From Strigamia acuminata (taxonomy: Eukaryota > Arthropoda > Chilopoda > Geophilomorpha > Linotaeniidae), in assembly GCA_949358305.1 (NCBI GenBank), contig CASHSZ010000019.1, positions 1 through 64,000 on the forward strand: a DNA stretch of 64,000 nt, in the 5' to 3' direction. The notes under the pieces were generated by a model. That model made no database searches and had not been told where the DNA came from. It was given only the letters and a program-made list of their open reading frames with translations. Of the stretch, positions 33,464 to 44,864 are shown one piece after another. Each line of letters starts with the position of its first letter. Position 1 is the stretch's first letter. The position numbers and the translations under genes were made by a program.

Positions 33464-33468
33464 ATTTC

Positions 33469-34032
33469 TGTGAAAACCGACACGTTTTTACGCGTTTTGA
33501 TTATTATTGCCACTGTTTATTTGTTTTTCATGTTGATTATTGAATTTTAATTGTTTTTATAATAATGTGAGAATTTTGATATATTGCTGATTTTAATTGC
33601 TCATTAATGATTTGAATTGATGTGATGTTAGTTTGATTTTGACAAACTATTATTTTATTGTGTTTTATTTGAACCCTTTTGAAATTATATTTGTTTAGTT
33701 AAAAATAGTTGTTTTTTCACCTTAAACCACTTATCTTTTCCATTCCAAGAATTCACCTACTTTTAAATGTGTAACTAATTATCTTGCGCTCCCCTTTTGG
33801 AGCGCGTCATCTTTTCTCTGTGTGCTTTACTTGTAGCACAGAAATATTAGTCATTTCCTTTTTGTATATTTAATTGCCGTTGTTTGAAAGAAAGAATAAA
33901 ACCAGTCTTGAAGAAGTTTTGAACCAACAAGTCATGCTCTTTATTTCTCACAATCTACACAACAATTTGAGATCGAATATTGTTATTCAGGGAATCTACA
34001 ATTAATCCGCAAATATCATATTGCATTTCAAA
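33469..34032 (+). repeat. BEL/Pao 5' LTR (564 bp), TSD ATTTC
   Basis: It begins TGTGAAAACCGACACG and ends GCATTTCAAA. I see no difference from the 3' LTR at 39347-39910. ATTTC flanks the element at 33464-33468 and 39911-39915, the usual 5-bp size for BEL elements. AATAAA lies near 33895. The right LTR edge could be two or three bases shorter (ending CA). Confidence 0.88.
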
Positions 34033-34034
34033 TT

Positions 34035-34052
34035 TGGTGCCGAAACCCGGGA
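34035..34052 (+). other. primer-binding site of BEL element
   Basis: TGGTGCCGAAACCCGGGA begins three bases after the 5' LTR, as expected for a tRNA 3'-end primer site. Confidence 0.7.
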
Positions 34053-34095
34053 AAACATCTAAGTAATTCCCCACATCACACGCTGAATCACAAAT

Positions 34096-37000
34096 ATGGT
34101 ACGCGTGTACGAGATAAAGAGGCGAGCGCTCACGACGGCCATTGCTGCTGCCAACGCCCTGATGACCACTATCACCACGGGAGTCAACAACGCAGCCCTA
34201 TTGTCGAAGGACGAACTCGCCCTTTGGTCGCAACAACTCAACCAAAAATTACTCAGAGCACAAAAATCGTTTGAAGTCTGTTTGGAACAAGCCAAGTCGG
34301 AACACGAGATCGATGAAACAATGGGCGATATGGATGCGACAGAAGACAGAGCAGCCGCTACAAAGGCAACGATAGACAGGTACATTCGATTAAATTACCC
34401 ACCTGTTCCACCTGTAGTCGACGCTCCGCTACCCGCACCCACGCCGATTGACCACGACGCGCTCGTCGCCGCTGTGACCGCCGCTGTGACCGCCACCGCT
34501 CGAGCCACTCCGCCGCCCGTAATCCACCAAAACGTAAGAAGAAAACCGCTAGAAATTCCAAGGTTCGACGGGAAACGACCCGAGGACTGGGGGGGTTTCT
34601 GGAAGACTTTTTGCGTGCAAGTCGCGGACGACGTGACACTCGACGAGGTGCAAAAACTGCTGCACTTACGCGCTCACCTGCTCGGCGACGCGATGGAGGA
34701 AATTAGAACACTCGAAATAAACGCCGCTAACTACGCCGTGGCTGTAAACCGACTGACGAAAAAATACTGTGATCGGGCAGTGTTGGAAAACAGGTTTTTG
34801 TCTAACCTATTAAATTTGCCAATTATTAGCAGTGAACGAGACATTGTTGGACTACAAAAGCTGCACCGACACGTGGAAATAAACGTGGAAAACCTGTCAA
34901 ATATCGAGGTCCCGCTCGTAGAAATTCAGCGCATGCTGTTTCCTGTCTTAGCCGCAGCCATTCCAAGAACCGTGATGCGCAAATACGATGACGACTGCGA
35001 CGGCGAACGATCGGTAATAAGATTAATGTCATGGGTACGAGAATTTTTGTTGAAGGAAAACCGTTACGAAATGATGATAAACCAACAAAAAACGAACAAA
35101 CCACCCACGTCAACTGAACCGACCAAAGGAAACGGAGATTCGAAGGGAAAGTCACATCGACGCAGAGGAGGAGCCAAGGAGAGCTCCGTCAACTCACTCT
35201 CGGTGGTAACAAATAAATGTCAATTTTGCTCTTCTAATGAACACAGCCGAAAAACGTGCCCACTCACGGTGGAAGAGCGAAGGAGGAAAATTCAATCACA
35301 AGGAACCTGCATGAGATGTTTAGGCAGAACACCCCATAAAACTGAAGACTGCCGTACCACCATGAAATGCTTCCGATGTGACGGATTACACCACACTCAA
35401 ATCTGCGATCAACCACGAGCCAACCCGATCGACAACACTGCGCTAAAAGTACACGCCTCTGCCGTCGTGAGTAAAACCAAGAAATACGAATTTTTAATGG
35501 TGATGATGGTGAACGTGATTGGCGAAAAAATAACGAAACCAGCCGTGTGCTACGTCGATGGCGGGGCACAACGGACATTTATAAGAGCTGATCTGTCGAG
35601 AAAACTAAATCTGAAAATTATAGGAACCGAGCAAATGACTTTATCCGTGTTTGGTCGCGAGCCGACGACTGGAGTCCACAACAAGGTGGAATTGACTCTC
35701 ACTCCGACGCACGCCGAGACGCCTCGCATCACAATAGAAGCCGTAGAAATCTCACACGTGACGTCAACACCCTGCGAAGTCCCGAATGAATACTTAAACA
35801 AAAAATTGAAGGAGAAAGGAGTCCAAGTGGCATGTAAACAGGTGGCCCTGCATTCCGACGAGGTGGATTTGTTGATAGGAGTCGACAACTACTGGAAAAT
35901 TACGACCAAGAGAACTGAATTCATAGAAGACAACTTAATAGCGGTCAACACAAACTTTGGGTGGACACTGCATGGACAAACAACCAATGGCACTCACATC
36001 CTTGCAACAACAGTGAGAACAAATAAAATCACCCTTGTACAATCCACAGATGACATTATGAAGAAACTCTGGGAATTGGAGGCCATTGGAATCCAGCATG
36101 AGTCGATGGAAGACACGGACGAAGTCGAAGTTCTGCGCAGATTCAACGAATCAATACGATGGACTGGAACCAACTACTCGGTTGCACTGCCGTGGGTCGT
36201 CGACAGCAACGAGCTAGAAGATAATTTTACCATTGCAGAGCAGCGTTTCATGAATTTGCTTAGAAAATTCCGTCGACAGCCTAATTTGTATTTAGAATAT
36301 AAAAAAGTCATCGAGGAACAATTGGAACAAGGCATCGTTGAAGAAGTGACCGGAGACACGTCCAACCCAATTTATTACATGCCACACAGGCCAATAATAA
36401 AAGAAGAGCGAGTTACAACAAAACTGAGGATCGTGTTCGACGCGTCTGCCCATCGAAAGGGGCAGCTATCGCTAAACGATTGCCTGTCCAAAGGTATAAA
36501 CTTTTTGCCGTCCCTAATCGTTGTATTGATGAAATTTAGACTCCGAAAAATCGCTGAGACGTCGGATATTCGCAAGGCGTTCCACATGATCGAAATTGAA
36601 GTAAAGGATCGAAACGTAACACGTTTTCTGTGGGTTTGCGCAGACTGGGACGGAACGGGACGAGCCAAAATTCGAGTACTACGCCAAACACGCGTTCTCT
36701 TCGGCGCAGCGCCCAGCCCTTTCCTTTTAAATGCAACCATCAAACGCCACATCAAGATCTACCAAGACAAATATCCCGCCACATACGAATTACTTTGTCG
36801 ATTTTTATACGTGGACGATTTGATCACGTCGGTGGACGACATTGACCAGGCAGTGAGGACATTCGAACAAGCTCGCGAAATGCTCTCATCAGCCGGCATG
36901 CAATTGGTAAAATGGCAGACTAATTCTCCTGAACTACGCGAAATATTCAGAAAAGAAGATCCTGCAGATGCAAAGGTGACATCAAATGAAGAATCCAAAG

Positions 37001-39351
37001 TGCTGGGACTGAAATGGGATCCAACTTCAGACAAGCTGAGTCTACAAATCGAAAATATATCGAGCGTGGACAGCACAACAGTGACGAAAAGAGAAGTAGT
37101 CCAAATCTCCGCCCAGATATTTGACCCACTCGGATTCGTCACGCCATTCACCGTCACTGCAAGAATCTTTTTCCAATCACTTTGGCTGAGAAAATTGGAA
37201 TGGGATGAAAAATTGGATGATGTTCTTAGACTCAACTGGCTTAAATGGGCAGAACAAATTCCAAAATTGAGTGAATTCCAAATTCCAAGATGGCTGGGAG
37301 TGAAAAATGAAATGAACTGCGAGATCCATATTTTTTCCGATGCAAGCCCCAAGGCGTACGGTGCTGTCGCCTACATTCAAGACACCACGGAAGACTTAAT
37401 CAATTCTTTTTTTATTTTTTCTAAATGTAGGGTGGCACCAGTCAAGCCATTAACATTGCCAAAATTGGAACTAATGGGAGCCTTGGTAGCAGTCCGCATG
37501 GCCGACCAAATTAAAGAAGTGACGAGCTGCCGTGAAATACACTACTGGACTGACTCCCAAATATGCATACATTGGATCCGCAACACAGCTAAAAGGCCGC
37601 CGACATTCATACAGAACAGAGTGTTAGAAATCCGCGAAAAGTCAAAAATTGACAATTGGAGACACGTGTCAGGCGTCGACAATCCTGCTGACCGCTTGAC
37701 ACGCGGTTTGACAGTCGACGAATTGATAAACGACCAGCTGTGGTGGAACGGTCCAAACTGGATGCGGGACTCACGTGACAATTGGCCAAGCTTGGAGGTG
37801 GAAATAACAGACGATTCAGACGAGGACGACATCGAGACTCACGTCGAATCCCTCCAAATCATTAATACTGAATTTATTTTTTCCAAATTTAGTTCGTTCG
37901 GTCGATTACGACGAGTCACGGCCTGGATGCTGAGATTCGCAGCCAACACACGAGCTGCTGACACCTCAGAAAAAATCCAAGGACTACTAACCGTCACCGA
38001 ACTCAAACGAGCCGAGACGACACTGATCCGAGCTGCACAGCGAGAGTGCTACGGAGCCGAGATGACACGACTACAAAATGAAAAGCCGTTGACCGATTCA
38101 AAACTACAAAACTTAAAAGTTTTTTTGGACGTTTCTGGCGTGCTCAAATTGGACACTCGACTCAAGAACTCCAAAGATGCCATCACTGCAAACTCCCCCG
38201 TGCTTCTCCCGTCCGATCATGCACTCACTAAATTGATTTTATCGTTTTCACATTCTCAGGTTTTCCATTGCGGTTTGGCATATTTTCGTCAGAATTACTG
38301 GACGCCGGCCGCAAGGAGAACTTTGAAAACGATTCTAAACAAGTGTGTGACTTGCAAGAGAATAAATGGACGATTGATGAGAGAAGTGCCCGGACAACTA
38401 CCTTTTGATCGAGTATCACAGTGCAGCCCATTCGCCATCACTGGAGTCGATTTCGCAGGCCCAATCATCGTACGTGGAAGGAAGACCAAAGCATACATCG
38501 CCCTCTTCACTTGCGCCAATGTCCGAGCAGTACACTTGGAACTGATTCCGTCACTTACCACCTCAGATTTCGTAGGCGTGCTGGAACGCTTCATCAGCCG
38601 ACGAGGGATGCCTAGGACCATCTACAGTGACAACGGGACGATGTTCCATCGTACAAACCGTGAACTGTGCGCTCTGCTGCAAAATACAAAAGACGATTCC
38701 GTGCGCAATTTCTTAACCCAAAAAGGGATTGAGTGGAAATTCATCGTGGAAAATGCTCCTTGGTGGGGAGGATTTTGGGAGAGGATGATTCAAACTGTCA
38801 AATCTTGTTTAAAAAAAACGATAGGATCAGCCTCTCTCAACTTCTTCCAACTTGAAACTTTGCTCACCCAGGTAGAGGCCATCATCAACAAAAGACCTAT
38901 TACCTACATCTATGATGCGCCAAATGAACCCGAAGCGCTCACACCGGCCCATTTTTTGACGGGGACCAACCTGACAAGTTTGCCATCTGCTGAAGACGCT
39001 ACCTCGAACGAACCGACTCAGCAGTCATTCATCCACCAATGGAAGAGACGCCAAAGCATCTTGATGGATTTTTGGCGACGATGGTCTCGTGAGTATTTGG
39101 TCGACTTAAAGAGACAAGTGGGAAAACCAAATACTTGTCAACTTCAAACGGGAGATGTAGTGTTAGTGGAGGATTTACTAAAATCAAGAGTTAACTGGAA
39201 AATGGCACGTGTTACCAGTATTCATCCCGGCAAAGACGGTGTGACGCGCTCATGCGAATTGTTAATGCCTAATGGTAATAAATTTAGGCGACCTATTCAA
39301 CGTTTGATAAAAATGGAGATTCACCCCGGTCCTGTGCCGCCGGCAGTGTGA
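34096..39351 (+). CDS. BEL/Pao Gag-Pol polyprotein, intact (1,751 residues)
   Basis: One uninterrupted frame starts at ATG 34096. Residues 1-350 are Gag (coiled coil, then Ala/Pro-rich). About 374-440 hold three Cys/His knuckles (CQFCSSNEH..C, CMRCLGRTPH..C, CFRCDGLHH..C). A retropepsin motif CYVDGGAQRTF lies at about 486. Reverse transcriptase spans about 770-960, with LRIVFDASAH and the catalytic YVDD at about 904. RNase H runs from IFSDASPKAYG (about 1079) to NPADRLTRG. Integrase has an HCGLAYFRQ..CVTCKR zinc domain (about 1390), and the triad Asp in GVDFAGP (about 1451), Asp in YSDNGT (about 1510) and Glu in GGFWERM (about 1560). All key residues are present, so the element looks competent. 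The stop codon TGA lies inside the first bases of the 3' LTR. Confidence 0.97.
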   Translation: MVRVYEIKRRALTTAIAAANALMTTITTGVNNAALLSKDELALWSQQLNQKLLRAQKSFEVCLEQAKSEHEIDETMGDMDATEDRAAATKATIDRYIRLNYPPVPPVVDAPLPAPTPIDHDALVAAVTAAVTATARATPPPVIHQNVRRKPLEIPRFDGKRPEDWGGFWKTFCVQVADDVTLDEVQKLLHLRAHLLGDAMEEIRTLEINAANYAVAVNRLTKKYCDRAVLENRFLSNLLNLPIISSERDIVGLQKLHRHVEINVENLSNIEVPLVEIQRMLFPVLAAAIPRTVMRKYDDDCDGERSVIRLMSWVREFLLKENRYEMMINQQKTNKPPTSTEPTKGNGDSKGKSHRRRGGAKESSVNSLSVVTNKCQFCSSNEHSRKTCPLTVEERRRKIQSQGTCMRCLGRTPHKTEDCRTTMKCFRCDGLHHTQICDQPRANPIDNTALKVHASAVVSKTKKYEFLMVMMVNVIGEKITKPAVCYVDGGAQRTFIRADLSRKLNLKIIGTEQMTLSVFGREPTTGVHNKVELTLTPTHAETPRITIEAVEISHVTSTPCEVPNEYLNKKLKEKGVQVACKQVALHSDEVDLLIGVDNYWKITTKRTEFIEDNLIAVNTNFGWTLHGQTTNGTHILATTVRTNKITLVQSTDDIMKKLWELEAIGIQHESMEDTDEVEVLRRFNESIRWTGTNYSVALPWVVDSNELEDNFTIAEQRFMNLLRKFRRQPNLYLEYKKVIEEQLEQGIVEEVTGDTSNPIYYMPHRPIIKEERVTTKLRIVFDASAHRKGQLSLNDCLSKGINFLPSLIVVLMKFRLRKIAETSDIRKAFHMIEIEVKDRNVTRFLWVCADWDGTGRAKIRVLRQTRVLFGAAPSPFLLNATIKRHIKIYQDKYPATYELLCRFLYVDDLITSVDDIDQAVRTFEQAREMLSSAGMQLVKWQTNSPELREIFRKEDPADAKVTSNEESKVLGLKWDPTSDKLSLQIENISSVDSTTVTKREVVQISAQIFDPLGFVTPFTVTARIFFQSLWLRKLEWDEKLDDVLRLNWLKWAEQIPKLSEFQIPRWLGVKNEMNCEIHIFSDASPKAYGAVAYIQDTTEDLINSFFIFSKCRVAPVKPLTLPKLELMGALVAVRMADQIKEVTSCREIHYWTDSQICIHWIRNTAKRPPTFIQNRVLEIREKSKIDNWRHVSGVDNPADRLTRGLTVDELINDQLWWNGPNWMRDSRDNWPSLEVEITDDSDEDDIETHVESLQIINTEFIFSKFSSFGRLRRVTAWMLRFAANTRAADTSEKIQGLLTVTELKRAETTLIRAAQRECYGAEMTRLQNEKPLTDSKLQNLKVFLDVSGVLKLDTRLKNSKDAITANSPVLLPSDHALTKLILSFSHSQVFHCGLAYFRQNYWTPAARRTLKTILNKCVTCKRINGRLMREVPGQLPFDRVSQCSPFAITGVDFAGPIIVRGRKTKAYIALFTCANVRAVHLELIPSLTTSDFVGVLERFISRRGMPRTIYSDNGTMFHRTNRELCALLQNTKDDSVRNFLTQKGIEWKFIVENAPWWGGFWERMIQTVKSCLKKTIGSASLNFFQLETLLTQVEAIINKRPITYIYDAPNEPEALTPAHFLTGTNLTSLPSAEDATSNEPTQQSFIHQWKRRQSILMDFWRRWSREYLVDLKRQVGKPNTCQLQTGDVVLVEDLLKSRVNWKMARVTSIHPGKDGVTRSCELLMPNGNKFRRPIQRLIKMEIHPGPVPPAV

Positions 39352-39910
39352 AAACCGACACGTTTTTACGCGTTTTGATTATTATTGCCACTGTTTATTT
39401 GTTTTTCATGTTGATTATTGAATTTTAATTGTTTTTATAATAATGTGAGAATTTTGATATATTGCTGATTTTAATTGCTCATTAATGATTTGAATTGATG
39501 TGATGTTAGTTTGATTTTGACAAACTATTATTTTATTGTGTTTTATTTGAACCCTTTTGAAATTATATTTGTTTAGTTAAAAATAGTTGTTTTTTCACCT
39601 TAAACCACTTATCTTTTCCATTCCAAGAATTCACCTACTTTTAAATGTGTAACTAATTATCTTGCGCTCCCCTTTTGGAGCGCGTCATCTTTTCTCTGTG
39701 TGCTTTACTTGTAGCACAGAAATATTAGTCATTTCCTTTTTGTATATTTAATTGCCGTTGTTTGAAAGAAAGAATAAAACCAGTCTTGAAGAAGTTTTGA
39801 ACCAACAAGTCATGCTCTTTATTTCTCACAATCTACACAACAATTTGAGATCGAATATTGTTATTCAGGGAATCTACAATTAATCCGCAAATATCATATT
39901 GCATTTCAAA
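39347..39910 (+). repeat. BEL/Pao 3' LTR (564 bp)
   Basis: Direct repeat of 33469-34032; no mismatch seen by eye. The polymerase stop codon (39349-39351) overlaps its start. It is followed by the second ATTTC. Confidence 0.88.
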
Positions 39911-40172
39911 ATTTCAATCCCAGCATTTTTTATTACCGAAGTTCTTGCTTTCTTTGGTAACTTGTGGTCTACCGAATTGAAATTTATCCAAACGTTCTTC
40001 ACTACATTTATCAAACAATGAAATATTTTCGGGACTATTTTCATTTTTCATATCTAAAGTTGCTTATCTTAAATTTTTCCAATTGATGACCGCATGTCGA
40101 TTTAATGATGTGGTCTTTGTTAAATGCGACCAAGCAAGTTTAGTTTTTTCTTAGGAGGTGTAAAATCCAACT

Positions 40173-40991
40173 TGTCGCGTCCTACTTTGTATAGGTTTAA
40201 ATAGCGCTAACGTGTAATACTTTACCTGTGATCAATTATGCAAATACCCAAATGAATACCAAATGTATGTAAATAAACAGGTAATTTATTCACCAGGCTT
40301 TATGCCTTTAAAATACACTCAGTATACAACTAAAGTCGACTTGGTCAGAGTCGAACAAAGGATTTCTCAAGATGGCGTCGTCGGTTCCGCGTGGTCGGCG
40401 GAACAAAGGCGGCGTCTCGAGTTGTCGTTAATTCGTCACGGATTCGTCTTCACGGACGCGGTGGAATGCTCTTTCGAGTTTTCTATCCGTGCCTGTTGTC
40501 TAGGGTTTGGTTTAGCGTCACAGAGGCCTCGTCTAGGAACTTTGGGGTTCCCTACAAAGCACTCGGACACTTACTTCGGCGAATAATCGACTGGGCGATT
40601 ATTCTGGGTGATTTCACAAGGGCTATTCTCGTGCTTTCGCAGGAATAGCTCGCAAGTGACTTCGTGAGAGTTACAGTTTGCACTTTACTCAGCGATCCTC
40701 GATCAATCCTAACTTGTAGTTGAAGTTGGCCTGACGGTGAGGTAGTTGCTGTGTTCTTGGTGTCGTTTGTGTAAGTTCTGACTTTAGGCGGGAAACACAG
40801 CCTTTTATGCAGTGGGGTGAAGGGCCGGCGATCAACCAATGGGGGCTGACCACCAGCCGCTTCCTCCCCCTCGGGGCACACACCTGCCATGGGGAGGCGG
40901 AGCCAACTCGGGGGGAACGACTCTTCAAGCATAGTGACTCAGAGGACAAGTATCCGCCCTGGGGGGACACCTATCCAACTGGGTCACCACA
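40173..40991 (-). mobile_element. solo LTR, copy 2 (819 bp), TSD AACT
   Basis: Same family as 28037-28854 (shared TGTCGCGTCCTAC start, GTCGACTTGGTCAGAGTCG, CGGCGGAACAAAGGCGG and GGGTCACCACA end). It is flanked by AACT at 40169-40172 and 40992-40995. The minus strand has CATAAAAGG as a TATA element near 40800 and AATAAA near 40290. The two copies differ by many substitutions and small indels, so they are not recent. Confidence 0.85.
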
Positions 40992-40995
40992 AACT

Positions 40996-43280
40996 CTACC
41001 TCCTCGTGGTCACCCCTGGATAAACTGATGACTCACTTAGTCTGACAGTGAAACCAAAGAGAGCTCTGGTCAATTTTTAATTCCTCTAATATCTGTTTCT
41101 TAACATTATTTCCTGGGTTTTGAATTGAGTCCTGCATTCCCACATTTACGCACCATTTACTTGTCTTTTATATTGCAAGCCCGCATTTCTAAATGAATGT
41201 GGCATTTACACGAGTATTGTAAGCCCACATTCTTGAATGAATTTGCATTTACCAGACTGTTGTAAGCCCACATTCCCAAATGATAGTTGCATTAGCAGCA
41301 TCAGGGAATACCCAATTATCGAAGGAATGTTTAATTTTAGAAACATGCATTGAATTCTGCGGAAAACAGTGAGGATGGGTCATCCTGTCAGAATGCTCCT
41401 GTGGGTGTTGCAGAAACTTTTCTGTCACGTCATTCAGTCAAGTGGTAACCCAGCATTAATTAGGCGCATTGCAAATGTTTAGGATTTGACTCTAGTGTTA
41501 GCGGCCTGAATTTCTTTGCCCGTATTTGCAAAATAGACACGTTGGCTCTCCAGTGTATAATGAATAATGAGTTCTTGATGTCTTGTTTGAGGTCCAGGTA
41601 AGTGGGTGGCCAAAATAGGCTTGGATGTGGTTGGGTTCCGGCCCTACCTCGGGCCGCTCTATTCTCATCGTGTTGTTCCTGTAATGTATTTTTGCAATGA
41701 AAAAACAAAAAAAAACACAAAAGACACTAACAAAAATTTAAAAGACACATTTTAGTAAAAAAAAAATTAAGTGTTGGTTGTTTTGTCGCCTGTTGGGATA
41801 AGTGACCAGAACACTACATTGATCGGTGTGGTATTTCAGATCTAGGGCCAAGGTTTGTTTTTGTTGTCTGGTGGAATGATTGTGTCGCAAGCACCGCAAC
41901 ACAGATACCTGAACAATTATGGTGTTGGTGGTTTCTCTGGCAGACATTTTGAACGAAAGGCAATAAAAATTGATCTCTGGGTTTCCATTCTTAGTTTTTG
42001 TTGCTATATGGTGTGCACCTGTTAGTTTTTTTTAATTTTGTATTAACTATCTAAAAAATAAAAATAAAGTAGTAAATTGCCACCATTACAGGAGGAGTAT
42101 TGATAATAGCATTTTCAGACAAAAAAAAAATTGGCGAAGCATTAAGATTATAAAAAAAGATCTGAAACAACTGTTAACAATTAAATGAAAAATTAAAAAT
42201 TACATGAAAAATTTGGTTGGTGTTAGTATTAATTAGCCCCTGTACTACAGGAACAAGGTCCCAACCATTACAGAAGAAAAATGGTAGAAAAGCCCCTAAG
42301 GAACGTTTCTGTTTGTTCCTGAAAAAAAAAAAAAGTAGTTAGACCAACTTGTCTTGTGATTGGGTGCCATAAGTGGCTATGACTAAGAAACACAATGTCG
42401 TAGTTTTGTGGGCAAATGGCGGACGACTGACATCTCGCACGGTGGACATTCTAAAGGAGTACATTTGCATTTAAGTTTAAAATAAAGGGTGTTGGACATA
42501 AATAAATAAATTAATAAAAAAGGCAGCCAAAGATTGGCGAAATGGGCAGCCAAAGTGAGTGTCAAGAATTGTGGATATAGAGCGTTACGGAGGGCAGTGT
42601 AAAGACTGCTAAAATTAAGGACAAAAAAAAAATAACGGCCAAGCAAGGGAGGCCAAAGGGTAGTCAAATATAGGCAAAAAGGGCTGCTAAAGACTACCGG
42701 TAGGACAAGAGGGGGCCAAAGAGTGGCAAAAAAAATTATAATACATAATAATAATAAAAAAAAGCTAATGAAAGGTGGCAACAAGGGTGGCCAAGAAGTG
42801 GCAGAACGGACAGCCAAGGAGTGGCATAAAGGGCGGCCGAAGAGTTAAAAAAAATGAGCGAGGGAAAATGAATGGTTGATGCTCTGCACGGAAAGTGTAA
42901 ATAGCACATCGTCTGCTGATTGATGTGCAGAGCCACGTTAATCACAATCAGTGACCACCGTGTCTCACTCACGAAAACAGTTAGTTGCTCCACTGGGTGG
43001 GAATACAGTTCTTCAATGGGACGAGTCGCACGTGAAGATGCAAAGCCGAACTCAGAAAAATATCGGTTTTTATCTCAATATTAAATCAACATTATGCAAA
43101 AAAAAATCCATGAAGAATTTGGTTGGTGTTAGTATTAATAAGCTTCTGCACCACGACAAGGTCCCAACCATCACAGGAGAAAAATGGTAGAAAAGCCCTT
43201 AACCACCTAAGGAATGTTTCTGTTTGTCCCTGAAAAACAAAAAAAAATGTAAAATCGTGTAGTTAATCGTCGTAACTTAC
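40996..43280. other. intergenic with small repeats
   Basis: 41140-41290 holds three diverged copies of a TGTAAGCCCACATTC-type unit. 42215-42330 and 43119-43250 are two copies of about 115 bp sharing GGTTGGTGTTAGTATTAAT and AAAAATGGTAGAAAAGCCC. 42530-42850 is a degenerate minisatellite with GCCAAAGAGTGGC-like units. Minus-strand frames at 42383-42993 are produced by this minisatellite and are not genes. Confidence 0.6.
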
Positions 43281-43902
43281 CGTGCAGATCTTGCAGCCTC
43301 GTCTGCCTCCTCGTTTCCCAGTATACCTTTGTGGTCGAACGTTACACCCGACTTGTCTAACCTGAAATAGTAAATGTATGAGTGATGACACTTCAGTGCG
43401 CACTCATCAGATACTGCAGCACGTCTAAGCAGTCTGTATAAATGATTACTTTTTCGTGATTCCTGTCCATGACGTGCTGCAGTGCCAGGCGGATTCCTTC
43501 TAGTTCCGCCTCGAATGGCGATGCATTTCCATTTAAAACTTTGGAAATGCTTCGTCCACAACACACGGCGACCGCTCCCACCTTCTCGTCACTTTTGGAA
43601 CCGTCGGTGTAGATGGCCCGGAAATCTTTGATGTCTTCTCTGTGGCGGTTGAAGAGAGACTGGTATTCCGTTGGTCCGGTTTTAGCCTTGCAAAATGCGC
43701 TCAAGGAATAGTTGCACGCCACGAGCGACCCAACTTCCGTCGCTCATTCCTTGCATTTTTTGACTGCTTTGTCCCATTTTTGGCAGCAGTTCTCACAAAA
43801 ATACTTCTGGCAAACGACGCAAATGTCCACAACATTGTTCTGCCAGTGGAAATGGCACGCTTGTTTGGATATGCGTTTGTTGCATGTATCCATGTTCTTC
43901 AT
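43281..43902 (-). pseudogene. RNase H domain (LINE-type) with Cys-rich N-terminal segment, interrupted
   Basis: The frame from ATG 43902 encodes 52 residues with a dense CxxC/CC pattern (CHFHWQ, ICVVCQKYFCENCC), then one TGA (43744-43746). It continues in the same frame into an RNase H domain: AIYTDGSKS, FEAELEGIRLAL and IYTDCLDVLQYL. The last part, GILGNEEADEAARSA, is in another frame at 43281-43356, bounded by an AG acceptor and a GTAAGT donor, so an intron of about 47 bp (GTGCGC...GTTAG) would restore the frame. RNase H of this style is typical of Jockey/I-type LINEs. It is either a decayed LINE end or a domesticated spliced gene; I favour decay. Confidence 0.6.
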
Positions 43903-44864
43903 CCGAGTTCTAAACTCTAAACGCTAACACTAACAACTTAATACAATACAACAGATAAGCATCTTCAATCAAATTCTTTTAGGTGTCGCTTTGATGTAAC
44001 TTTTTGGTACTTTTTGAGAGAATATTTAGGCTATTGTACAGATCTAAATTCATAGCTCCTTTGGAAAAATATCCTGCGACCGAGATAGTGATTCCCTAGA
44101 CTGTATATTTCTGGATGTTGTTGTTTCAATAACAATGACAGATTTTTCTCAATTGTTTTCTTGTCTGCCATTGTAAGGTTTGATATCCACACAAGCTTTG
44201 AAGTTTAAAATAATGTCTTAACCGGAACATTAACTATAAATCGACTACTTTAGAGCGCAGAAATGAAGCGAAGGTGACTAAGTAGAGTATACGTGGACTA
44301 TAAAAGGCACAACTTCTTGTCTGATAGCTAGAGTTGTATAGAAACAGCTAACAGCTAAACGGCGGATGGAGTCAGAATTATCTTGATGTTGGAAGATGCA
44401 TGAAAAGCATACCTTGCTGGTTACATTCTGAGTTCTCATCTGCACCCCAGTGGTCAAACATAAACTACATTAGTCCCTTTGGGAACTGTCAGTTTCCACA
44501 ATATGGATTTGAATTTTCTTTTGTTACTTAACTGTGCTAATAAAATTTTAAAATTGAATTGTGAAAAATGAATAGGGAAAGGATTTAAAATCTATAACAA
44601 CATTTGTCTGATTGATAAAAGAGATATGGGACAAAAAGTGAGGTTTTAAGGCTACAATTTCGAACTGTTTTTAGGTAGTTTTGCATAGTGCAGCACATTT
44701 CTGCGTCTTCTATTTTTATAATAATCGATTTATGCTTTTGCATGGGTGAATAATAATGTTATTAGTGATTTTTTTTTACAAAAACTACAATGTGTTAACA
44801 AACATTTTAGGAGAGTGAAAATAATTGCTGTTATTTATGTTTTTATATTGATAATAATGTAAAA
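43903..44864. other. intergenic
   Basis: A plus-strand CTATAAAAGG at about 44298 looks like a TATA box, but no reading frame follows it. Nothing else is recognised. Confidence 0.4.

Noticed and set aside
42383-42993. Two minus-strand frames (144 and 85 codons).
   Set aside because: They read through the GCCAAAGAGTGGC minisatellite and show no domain.
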